Shown piece by piece: positions 1 to 10,700 of a stretch of DNA of 64,000 nt. The stretch comes from Atherinomorus stipes (lineage: Eukaryota; Chordata; Actinopteri; Atheriniformes; Atherinidae), in NCBI GenBank assembly GCA_023101725.1, contig JALJCO010003469.1, positions 310,001-374,000 of the forward strand, read 5' to 3'. Made by a program: the position numbers and the translations under genes. The notes under the pieces are model-generated. The model was not told the origin of the DNA. It ran no database searches and saw only the letters and a program-made list of their open reading frames with translations. Numbering within the stretch: position 1 is the stretch's first letter; each line of letters begins with the position of its first letter.

Positions 1-280
1 CCAGCTGCTTCCAAAGACGCATCTTTCCATCCATCCTCATCTTTATAAACGGGAACGATCTAAAACTCAACTGGAACCATGTAAGTTGTTATCTTCTCAT
101 TTTTTAAAAGGCTACTTATTTGCTGCCGCTAGCTGCTTTCTAAAAAAAGAAAAAAAATATATTGTGATAATGTGCACATAATAATACAAGGTATTATTAT
201 GTGCCGGGTATTATATGTACCGGAGGTTGCCACTTGCTCTGATCTGGTGTTTACAACCCTTTCTGGTTGGGACACACGTC

Positions 281-620
281 TTCACCAAGGGGCAAACTGC
301 TGGAGAACAGTGAGCCCACTTCAGTGTTGCACAAAAATTGTAATCCTTTCTTGATCCATTAGGGGCTCCAAAGCAGAGCAAATCCCCACAGACTGCCATG
401 TTAAAAAGGCCAACTTCACAGCAGAAACAAACATGTTTACAGCCTGATTCAAAAAATCATTTTAGGTTTAATAGGTCAAGTTTAACTTCATGTCAACTGT
501 GAGGGGGATGAATTTTTTATAACTCATTTAGCTGTTATTTAATCTTGAAATTACACATAATCAGGGGCGTGTTCCTTTGATTGACATGCAGCAGACAGAA
601 AGCCGACCAGTGGCAAGCTG
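281..620 (+). repeat. Dispersed repeat family B copy
   Basis: It shares the core CATGTTAAAAAGGCCAACTT and ACAGCAGAAA with 3965-4165 (plus), 11050-11310 (minus) and more distantly 45443-45560. Family A's second copy lacks it, so B probably inserted into A here. Confidence 0.55.
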
Positions 621-709
621 TAACAAGAGTACCTAACTGCAGCTACAATGGCCGACAAGGGCGCCGCCACATCCAATCCATACAGGAAGTCTCAAGTGGA
701 AGTTAGTTA

Positions 710-1358
710 CCCTTATCAAAAAGAAGTGTTCCTTAAGTATGCGTCATTAAGTATATTCAAGTATAGTGGAGCTTTTTCCCCTAAGTGTACTTTTATTTAC
801 TAAGTACACTGATACGAATGTACTAGCAGTATACTAACAAGTATACTTCTTGGGACTAAATTGGCCCACTTTATTTAAAGTATACTTTCAAGTATACTGA
901 AAGTAAGGTGTATTGTTAGTTTACTCGTACTAAAACTTAAAGCTTACTTTTCCTTTCAGAAAGTACACTTTCAAGTATACTGAAGTAAACTTTTAAGTAG
1001 ACTAAAAGCAATACACATGATATGAACTGGGGGTTTTCAGTGTGAAAGAGAGAGAGCCCCTAAATCCTACAAGATAGGATTTAAAAACATGAAAGAATGT
1101 ACATCTTGCAGTAGAAACCAGTATGTGTGAAAATGTACTATCAAAGTACTACCATTAAAGTATTTCATTCAAAAGTGTAAATATAAGTATAGGCCAAATA
1201 TACTTAAACGTCTACTATATTTATGAGTAAATGCCAAGTGAACTTGAAGTATATTTCTGATAAGTACATAAACAGTAAACTGAAAGTATACTGTTTTATT
1301 TGAAGTTGCAAATTAGTATACTTAAAGCATACTTGCATGAATTACTTTTCGGGAAGGG
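710..1358. mobile_element. 649-bp MITE with TA target duplication, rich in AAGTATACTT
   Basis: The ends CCCTTATCAAAAAG and the reverse complement CCCTTCCCGAAAAG form an imperfect inverted repeat, flanked by TA (708-709, 1359-1360). The paralogue at 28401-28412 reads straight across the site (TAGTTAAACACC). The body repeats AGTATAC-like palindromes many times. No transposase was seen. Confidence 0.75.
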
Positions 1359-1513
1359 TAAACACCGCTAAGAGGATGGTTAGGGTTTGGGGAAGGGTTA
1401 GGGTTAGATTTTAGTAAATTACATAAAGAAGAAACTTCCTGCGTGGATTGGATATATGGCGATGTATCGTGACTGCAGTTGGGTCCCACTCAGCTGTTAG
1501 CTCCTTGCGTTTT

Positions 1514-4500
1514 TTTCTTTTTTTTTTTTCAGGCTTTATTTAAATTTACTACATGTCAAACATTCCAAATCACATTCCTTTCCAAAGAACTGGTATAAGG
1601 AAAACATTTGATTGCATTTAAAACAGAACAAGCTTCCAACATTACAAAAATAATACATTTATATACAAAAAAATAATAATTGCAGGGGATGACATTTCAG
1701 CAGTGTTTCAAGCCTGCTTAAGGACACAGGATTGTACGCTCAAAGAGCAAGAGACTCACATTGTTTCATATAATTGATTTATGGACTGGTTATTCTCTGA
1801 CAACACCTTTAAAGATATTATGTAATTTTTAATTTCATTCTTAAAACAGTAATGTTGGGCTTACCGTTATTCCATTTATTCTTGTGTATCGATGGACATC
1901 TTTCCAAAACATCATTGTGACTGAACAAGAGAAAAAAAGGTGGTCAATTGTTTCATCTTCTGTCCCACAAAAAAATACACGGATTAACTTCAAAACTGAA
2001 CCTTTTCCTTCGAGTTACTGCAGCAGGATAAATATTATTACTTTGAAGTGAATTTCCTTTATCTTAGGTGAAATTGGCCATTTAAGATACCTATAATGAG
2101 TCTTTGTTAATGTAACTTCAATTTCTGATATCTTTATTTTTATTGACTTTATTTTAACACACTTCCAAGTACTTTTTTTGTTACATTTTCTTTTACCAAA
2201 TTTCAGTTCACCAATTTTTAAATCAGGAAGTTTAACAAACACATTTGAGTTTGTGAGGATATTTTTAATCATGTATTGTAAGGGAAATGGAATGGCACTA
2301 ATGATTTGATTAAATTCTCTATAGGAACGTTTTAAATCAAACTTTTCTACAAATGAATTAAATTGCAAAAAATAGCCATTTTCATCCATCAGGGCTGTAA
2401 CATACACAACCTTTTTGTCATACTTTTCTTGTTTGTATAAAGTCTTATTATTGCTCTATTATTCCACAAGGTGGAGCTATGCGGTGTGAAACTGTGAGTG
2501 AAAATCTTTTTTCCAGTAGAGCAGTATGTTTATGGAAGTCAGACTGTTTGATTGGTAGTTTAGTTATTTCAAAGTCACACTTTAACAAAAATTCTAATCC
2601 TCCAACATTTTGGAAAAGATGTTTTGGTATGTTGAACCATATGGAGTTCGGCTGTGTTAAATATGCTTTTTTCCGGTTTAACTACCTACCATGTATTCAA
2701 AATCAGCAGCTTTCAGCCCACCATGCTTGTAGTCTTTAACCATCACAGATTTTTTAAGGCAGTGTATTTATTTTTCCGTATGAAATTAAAAATGACTGAA
2801 TTTACCTTTTTAATCATTTGGGGGGAAACATAAAGAGACTGACAAGGATATACTAATTGTGATAAACCTTCTGCTTTTGTTAGAAGGATTAGAAGGATTC
2901 TGCCAAGAATAGAGAGATCTCTAACGAGCCAGGGGTTGTGAGATTTTTTTCATACTTTCTATTTTCACTTCAATGTTTATTTCTGTCTTTTGACATTGTG
3001 AAACCCAAGTATTTTAATTCAGTTTTCACTGGACTGGAGCCTATATTTGGCTCAGCACATGGATGGAGAGATTTCACATTTTTTCAGGTTTAGACATAGC
3101 CCTGAAGCTTTGGAAAAAACGGATATTATATCTAAGGCTTTTCCAATTCAAGACTTATCTTTTAAAAAGATAACTGTGTCATCTGAAAATTGGCTTATTT
3201 GATAGTCATAATCAAAAATGGTGATTCCTTTAATTTGAGGATGATTTACAATTAGGTATGCTAGTATTTGTGTACACAAAATAAATAATTGTGGTGAAAT
3301 AGGACAACCTTGTCTAATACCACATGAAATATTAATTTTTGGTGTCATTCCAGGGTTGAGGGAGATGTAACTGTAAATATCATAAAACATTTTTATAATC
3401 CCGCAGAACCCTTTACCAAATCCAAGTTTTTTAGGCACTGTAAACATAAAATCATGTTCCACGGAGTCGAATACTTTGGAAAAAAATCTATAAACAACAC
3501 GAGGCTATCTGATTGAATGAATGATTGGTAGTCAATCATATTTAGAATCAGTCGGATATGATTGTATATCTTCCCTTTATAAAAGCTGATTGATATTCTT
3601 TGATAAGTTTTCCAATTACATGTTTTAAATGATTTGCATAAACTAAAGCAAGAAGTCTATAATCATTGCATAGTAAGGTGATTGGTCTCCAATTGTCTAG
3701 CATCAAGAGGTCTTTTTGAGGTTTTGGTAATAAAGTTATCAGTCCTGTTTTCATAGTACGGGACAAACAACCTTTGTTGATACAATCCAAAAAAGCATTA
3801 TATAGTAAATTTTTTATATCTGCCCAAAAATGTTTCAGGAATTTAGATGTTAAACCATCTATCCCTGGTGATTTACCGTTTTCCATCTATTTTAATGCAT
3901 TTTCAATTTCAGTTATAGATAATTCTTCAAGTATTTGTTTATCTTCCTTGTCCAGTTTTTTTCAAGGGGCAAACTCCCCTGGAAAACTGTGAAACCAGGA
4001 AGTAGGCCTAAGTTTTTAATTGTAATTCTTTCTTGATCTGCTAGGGTCTGGCTCCAAAACAGAGCAAATCTCCATACACTCCCATGTTAAAAAGGCCAAC
4101 TTCACAGCAGAAATAAACACGTTTACAGCCTGGTTCAAAAAATCGTTTTAGATTTAGTTGGTCAAAATTTGGATTTGTATAAATTACAATAAAAGAGACA
4201 AATTTAATCTTGGACTAACTTCTGATCTTAAATTATAGTATCATTTGTCATAAGTTTAATTATTTTTTAAAAACTGTCTTTGTTTTTTGAGTCCAAAGAA
4301 ATAGGTTGAACTTTTTTCTCCTATTTTGATCCATCTAGCTCATGATCAAACATAATCTCCATTTGCCTTTGTTGTATACATGTCATCTAATTGGGACTGC
4401 AATTACTTTAATTCAATAATGTTGTCCAAGGATAATTGTGTATTACTTGTTAATGAATTGATCTTACCAATTAGATCTTTTTGTTTCCTTATGCATGACA

Positions 4501-5308
4501 GTTTTTTGCCTGTTTCAATTGCTATTTGTTTGGTCTTTAACTTAAACCATTACCATTTACTGATTTCACTCATGTCCAGCTTTTCAACCTCCAAGATAAG
4601 AGACTTCACCTGATTGCAAAACTCAACATTTTGTAAGAAGTCAATATTAAACTTCCAAATATTCAAGATTAATTCATTTAGTCCTGAAGGAAATTTGTCT
4701 TGGACGCACAGGCTGCTGCATAACACATAACAGTACAAAAGTGCATAGCACACAAGTGCCAACAATCATAAAGTGCATACATACATAGTCTACATGACAT
4801 TCCTTACAGAAATTCTCTACTTACGACCTGAGTTCAACAGAGAAACAGTGTGGAATAAATGAAAAATTGTATCGGTTCAAATATCTTTTCTTGTTTTTAA
4901 CTGGAACTCTTTAATGTCTTCCTGAGGGTAGCAAATATTTGGAGAATTCAGTTGTTGCTTGGGTGTAACTAAGTTTAGACTGATCATGCAATGGTCTGTG
5001 AGCCGAGAGGCTGATATTTTACGATCTAAAATATCATTATATAACTCACAGGAAATCAGCCAGTAATCTAATCTTGAACATTGACCGTTACCTGCAGCGT
5101 TGTACCATGTATACTGGACTGATGTTGGATTGGATGTTCTCCAATAATCAAATATATGTGTTGTTTTACATAAAGACAGTAGGGGCTCCTTAATTTTCTC
5201 ATTTTTAACTCTGTTTTTAATAAATATGTTCTCAATCCTGAGTCACTGTTTTCATCCATCAGTGTTAAAGTAGAAGAAAAAAGTTTTTTTTTTTTTTTTT
5301 TTTTTTTT
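1514..5308 (-). mobile_element. Decayed L1-like (L1/Tx1 clade) LINE
   Basis: Reading backwards from 5308: endonuclease C-terminus (near 5090-4960, SRLDYWLISCELY and SRLTDHCMISL), reverse transcriptase (3886-3148, NGKSPGIDGLTSKFLK, DNWRPITLLCNDYRLL, GIRQGCPISP and QFSDDTVIFL) and the end region (2407-2015, KWPISPKIKEIHFKV). The poly-T at 1514-1529 is the poly-A tail on the minus strand. Frames are broken; a family B repeat sits at 3965-4165. Inactive. Confidence 0.82.
3965..4165 (+). repeat. Family B repeat inserted in the L1-like LINE
   Basis: Matches 281-490 in order and orientation (AGGGGCAAACT, TTCTTTCTTGATC, CATGTTAAAAAGGCCAACTT). It interrupts LINE sequence. Confidence 0.6.
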
Positions 5309-5470
5309 GCCCTTGCATGCGTTAAAACAAAATAGTTTTAACTGTCTTGAGTTAAGTCGTGGCCACCGTTATTTGTGGATGACATTCTTTAACTTCTACA
5401 ATAGCCTTTATCTCTTGCAATAAAACACATATTACAATGATATTCTATCATCTGATCCATCTTTTTAAAG

Positions 5471-5694
5471 CGGGAGTGCCCAAGTCCAGTCCTTAAGAGC
5501 TACTATCCTGCACTTTTTGGTTGCAACCCTTCTCCAACACACCTGAAGCAAATGAATGGCTCGTTACTAGGCCTCTGCAGAGCTGAATGACATGCACATG
5601 AGCTAATCGGTCATTTGATTCAGGTGTGTTAGGGAGGGTATGTTCTAAAAATTGCAGGATAGTAGCTCTCAAGGACTGGACTTGGGCACCCCTG
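5471..5694. mobile_element. hAT-type MITE, 224 bp, exact 8-bp target duplication
   Basis: TTTTAAAG flanks both sides (5463-5470 and 5695-5702). The inverted ends carry GTGCCCAAGTCCAGTCCTT. Same family as 52823-53025. Confidence 0.88.
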
Positions 5695-6356
5695 TTTTAA
5701 AGTATTAACTTTGAAGTGATCGGGGAAATTTTACCAACCATTATGTAAAATGTCAAAGAAACATTTCAGCAGAGGTGTTTATTTTGGACAATATGCAGAC
5801 ATTATAACAGCTGCATGGCTACATTTTATTTTCTGCCAATGTCATCAGAGCAGCTCTACAAATTTCATTCTAATCTGATGCTTTCTTAAATCCGAAATGA
5901 TAAATAGTCATATGCAAAAACTCCTAAAAACCTTCAGTTTTGGATGTGATTTGAATCCCATCTCAAAGCATTGACAGATTAACAAACTTGTCCCTTCGAA
6001 ATTCCAAGGAGCTGCTTGACAAGTGAAATGACAAAACGAGGCTTCGGTTGGTCACATGATCGAAATCCATATTTGACGCTCGACTGAAGTCTGGCCTTCA
6101 CAGGAAGATAACGCGACAGTTACGTACTTCCGGTTTTTGTGAAAAAGGTCTAATTGAGACACCCATAAATCAGACAAACTTTCTCTATGAAGGATTAAAA
6201 GACAACAGTAGCTGGAAAGGAAATATGAACTGTATTATACATTTAGTTTTCTTATTTGGACAAATATGCCCGTTCAAAACAATTTTTCATTAAAATGTTT
6301 TATTTGTTATAACATGACTAAAGAGTCGCGTTAGGAGTGCATGTTTACCAGCAAAT

Positions 6357-6790
6357 TCTGCTGGTTGTAATCAGCGTCCAACTCTAACCCTGGACACGAA
6401 GTCCCACGCTGCATCCAGCTAGTTGTAACCAGCATCCAACTTCCCCTGGACACGATGTCTCACGCTCTGTTCAGCTAGTTGTAATCTGCATCCAATTTTC
6501 CACCTGGATGCATCTCATGCTGAGTCCAGCTGGTTGTAACCAGCATCCGACTCTCCCCCTGGACCCGATGTCTCACATTGTGTCCAACTTTCCACCTAGA
6601 CTCGTCTCACGCCGCGTCCAGCTTGTCGTAACCAGTATCGAACTGTCCCCTGGACATAATGTCTCATTTTACGTTCAGTTGTTCGTAACCAGTGTACAAC
6701 TTTCCCCCTGGACATGACGTCTCATTTTGTGTCCAGCTGTCCGTCACCAGCGTCCAACTCTCGCCCTGGACATACTGTCTCAGCAGCTGA
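6357..6790. repeat. Minisatellite, ~57-bp unit, about 7 copies
   Basis: Units carrying the core CCAGCTGGTTGTAACCAGC and then CCTGGACACGATGTCTCA recur about every 57 bp (starts near 6415, 6471, 6526, 6618, 6675, 6733, with one shortened unit near 6583). The array runs into the 3' end of the receptor coding exon; the stop codon lies within it. Confidence 0.85.
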
Positions 6791-7722
6791 GATGTTTCAT
6801 CTTCTGATTCGGTTTCTGAGACTTTCTGGTCCAAATGTTTCAGACTTGTGACTTTCAAAAAGTCTGTGAGAGATTGCGCTGTATCCTCCTCTTCCTCTTT
6901 CTGATCTTCATCGCCTTCAGCTAGTGAAGTAACCATGACTGAGAACAGATTTACATTACCAGAGATACCCTGGATGTCCTTCTTTTCCTCCATCTCTTCC
7001 TCCTCCTCCTCCTCTCCTCCTCTTCCTAAGACTGCAGTTTGATTAAAGTTGTATCTGATTTCCACTCCTTCGGCTTCGTCGTGGTGAGATGTTTCATCTT
7101 CTGATTCGGTTTCTGAGACTTTCTGGTCCAAATGTTTCAGACTTGTGACTTTCAAAAAGTCTGTGAGAGATTGCTCTGTATCCTCCTCTTCCTCTTTCTG
7201 ATCTTCATCGCCTTCAGCTAGTGAAGTAACAATGACTGAGAACAGATTTATATTACCAGAGATACCCTGGATGTCCTTCTTTTCCTCCATCTCTTCCTCC
7301 TCCTCCTCTTCCTCCTCCTCCTCCTCTCCTCCTCTTCCTAAGACTGCAGTTTGATTAAAGTTGTATCTGATTTCCACTCCTTCGGCTTCGTTGTGGTCTT
7401 GATCAAACTCTGTCTCTGCTGGCAACTGCGTCACTGAACCCCCAGAATCCTCTGGTACAGTCAACTTCCTGTTCGCATACACATCCCCAAAATGCTGCTG
7501 GGAGCTTTCGTACAAAGATTGTTCTGCATCTCTGTTTATATACAGGTTTAACTCATCTCCCTCTTCTTCATCATAGTCCTCCTCAGAGTTACTGTCCGTG
7601 GTGGCAGGAGCGGATGCTGCAGGGTTGTTCTGATTGCTTTGTTTAGCTGTATCTGGGTTTATGGAGATCTGGTGTGAGATGGTCCTGTCTGGAGTCAGGA
7701 GGGGGCTCTGCAACAGATCCGT
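6664..7722 (-). CDS. ifnar2-like: IFNAR2-like exon 7: acidic cytoplasmic tail
   Basis: The exon starts after the acceptor CCCTTTCTAG and ends at TGA (6666-6664), giving 352 residues. The membrane-proximal part has tyrosines in EEDYDEEEGDELNLY, QSLYESS and DVYANRK, possible STAT docking sites. Then come two copies of a 99-104-residue block (AEGVEIRYNFNQTAVLGRGG, a Glu run of 12 or 7, NLFSV, SLTDFLKVTSLKHLD). The last 41 residues are read from a minisatellite. Family tails are acidic too, but whether the duplication is shared cannot be judged here. Confidence 0.8.
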   Translation of the reverse strand, partial: TDLLQSPLLTPDRTISHQISINPDTAKQSNQNNPAASAPATTDSNSEEDYDEEEGDELNLYINRDAEQSLYESSQQHFGDVYANRKLTVPEDSGGSVTQLPAETEFDQDHNEAEGVEIRYNFNQTAVLGRGGEEEEEEEEEEEEMEEKKDIQGISGNINLFSVIVTSLAEGDEDQKEEEEDTEQSLTDFLKVTSLKHLDQKVSETESEDETSHHDEAEGVEIRYNFNQTAVLGRGGEEEEEEEMEEKKDIQGISGNVNLFSVMVTSLAEGDEDQKEEEEDTAQSLTDFLKVTSLKHLDQKVSETESEDETSQLLRQYVQGESWTLVTDSWTQNETSCPGGKLYTGYEQLNVK

Positions 7723-10700
7723 CTAGAAAGGGAAACACAGGCAAAGAGACACAAAGTCAAAATGATACGGGATGAAACATCTCTACTAAAATATAGCAGG
7801 AAAGCATCCTAAATTTAAATTTGCTGTAGGCTGTGGTCTACAGCAGCAACGTTTAGGTGTGATATCCATGCATCCTTTTTCTTCTGCTTAACTGTGGTTG
7901 GGTTGCATGGGAAGTTGCCTAAGCAGAGAAGCCCAGGCTTCCCTCTCCCCGGCCACTCCTCCCAGCTCTCCTGGGTAAACACCTTATTAAACACTTAAAG
8001 GGGAAGTTCAGGATTTTTGACATAGGGACTCATTTTCGAGTGAGCCAGGATACTACTTATCACTGGAGACAGTTTCAACATATTTCATCCCATTACTCCA
8101 GCTCGATGAGGTTACTGATGCTAATGCTAGTGTAAGTCAATAGGAATCTGCTAGCCTGTCATTAAAAACAATCTTAACCACCGCACAGAACATCCGAGGC
8201 TAATAATTTAACTTAAAGGAATAGTTCACCCACAGAATGATTTAACTTTGTTTTCCACTTACCCTCATGGTGAGCAAGACTGGAGCACTTTTTTGATATG
8301 TTAAATGCAGCCAGAGATCAGGACGACTTCTCGTTTTCCCCCAACCTTCATATAATGGAGTTCGCCAGGGTCCCAGCCAAAAAGATCCATAAAAGTCCAC
8401 AAAAACTTGTCAATATTCCTCCATACTGCTCGTCCAATGTAATCCAAGTGTCCTGAGTAGGTAGCAACCATAATTTACTTGAAACGACGTCATCTAGTAT
8501 ATTTTTAGAGCCTAAACAATACTATATCGCATGTCTAGCAAGCACGCCGATGCACGTTCCCGAAACTATACGAAAGCCACGGCAGACAAGATCACGCTTT
8601 TTTTTTTTTCTTTCTTTCTTTCTTTTAAATCAATACCTAACACCTCTTGTGTTTGTTCCGGTTTGTTTAGAGCTCTTGCGCTCTTACCATAATGTAGACA
8701 GTAAATTTCTTTCTCTACGCTTGCATTATCGGCAGAGTAGGCTCTGAACGCCGAGGCTCCCGTAGTTTCGTGACCGCACATGTGCGCGCTTCGCGGAAGT
8801 AAACAAAACTCCTTTTTAGGCTCTAAAAATATACTAAATGACGTCGTTCGAGTAAATTCTGGACGCTACTCACTCAGGACACTTGGATTACATGGGACTA
8901 GCAGTATGGAGGAATATTGACAAGTTTTTGTGGACTTTTATGGATCTTTTTGGCTTTTTGGCATATAATGGCGAACTCCATTATATGAAAGTTGGGGGGA
9001 CACAAGAAGTCGTCCTGATCTCCGGCTGCATTTGACATATTAAAAAAGTGCTCCAGAGTCTTGCTCACCATGAGGGTAAGTGGAAAATAAACTTAAATCA
9101 TTCTGTGGGTGAACTATTCCTTTAAGACTATCTGTGTAAATGCTGTTAATAGAATATTACAAATAAAACTAACCTTCTATTTCGTTGTATTTTTATTGCT
9201 GCTTCTGAGACACATTACAAAGTTTTACTTCCTGTATTTGGCAGTGGAGTGATGTCATCTGCTGCTACGTGCATGAAGGAATTTGATTACACAAATATAC
9301 AGTCAAAACTATGGCCACGTCTGAAAGGCATGAGAATCTGTCAAATTTTGAAGATCATTTCAAACTTTTTTATTCAAACTAACTGTCACCATATCTCTAT
9401 GAACCAGAACCAAGTACCAAGTACCCCCACCTGCGGCTTGCAGGAGACTGATATTAGGCGGCGCTGGACGTCTGATGGGCATGACCAGATAGTGAGGTTA
9501 AGGTTAGGGCTTAGGGTTCCGACTAAAACGGTAATGTGGGTGGAGTCGGACGTCCAACTACCCGGAAGCAAAGTATAATTCCGCAACTGCTAAGAAACTA
9601 GTTCCTCAATATGTAATGCAAAATTTGTCATACAAGGCTATATTTACTTGTTCAACACATGAGTTTACTAATTTAACACGGCATTTACACAAATAGGCTT
9701 GCTAATTTGTCTTGGATGTTCTGTGAAGTGGATAAGATTGGTTTTAATGACAGGCTAGCAGATTCCTATTGATTCACACTAGCATTAGCATCGGCGACTT
9801 CCTGGAACTAGAATAACGGAATGAAAAACATTGAAATGGCCTTCAGTGATAATTAGTGCCATGGCTCACTTGTAAATGAGGCCCTATGTCTAAAATCCTG
9901 AACTTCCCCTTTAAAATCCACAAGTATATCCAAATATTACACTTGTAGCTTTATTTCCTCCCATCTTGTGGGCAATGAATTCTGGGACAGGTAAGGCAAT
10001 GAAGGATGTAGCGCCAGTATCCTTAGTTTCAGGCCAATGAAGTGAGGGTTTGAAATGGGACAGTACTTGACGCGCCAGTGCTGTAACATATGCAGCCGAC
10101 GAATCCGCACTTCAAAGTGCACTGACTTTAGAATGAGACACAGCATTTAAAAGCTTTCAGCCCATCTTCTGTGAGATGAGTTATGTATCAGGGTAGATGT
10201 GGAGGGAAAATCCAGTCACCTCCCAATGTTAGTTGTTGGAAAACTTCTGCAGGGATTCTGTATTGATTAAATCCAATAACAGCAACTTTTTCGTTGCATT
10301 TTTTTTAGCTCTCAGGGATTAAAATGAGAATCATATATGAACCTTATTAGCTCAGAGTGTTGTACTTGGCGAGGTAGAATGCATAATGAAGTCACCCTTC
10401 TGAAAAGCATCAATAGGGCAACAATCACAGAAGGTTAAATTCCTTCTGAAAATAATTTGTATGATCCTTTATGATCTTTGCACAATTAGCATTGAGCATA
10501 AACATCAATGTGTTGGGTCAAGTCCACATTGAACGGGGATATGTCTGGCAGCAAAATATTATTAATTGGTAAAATTGGACCCGCGCATCATCTGGTCCTT
10601 TCAGGAATACACCTACTTTCCCCTCCCAGTTAAAATCCTAAATCTGCTGAAAGTACACTTGAAACCAAAGACTCTAAAAAATATGGATGTAGTATCCAGT

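Larger units (their letters stand above)
1..1490. repeat. Dispersed repeat family A, with other elements inserted
   Basis: The starts, middles and ends match 27480-28590: the leading CCAGCTGCTTC block, the TACCTAACTGCAG block, the TACAGGAAGTCTC block and the closing TGGATTGGATATATGGCGA block. Both copies carry short telomere-like GGTTAGGG tracts. No coding capacity was seen. The element may extend left of the window. Confidence 0.6.
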
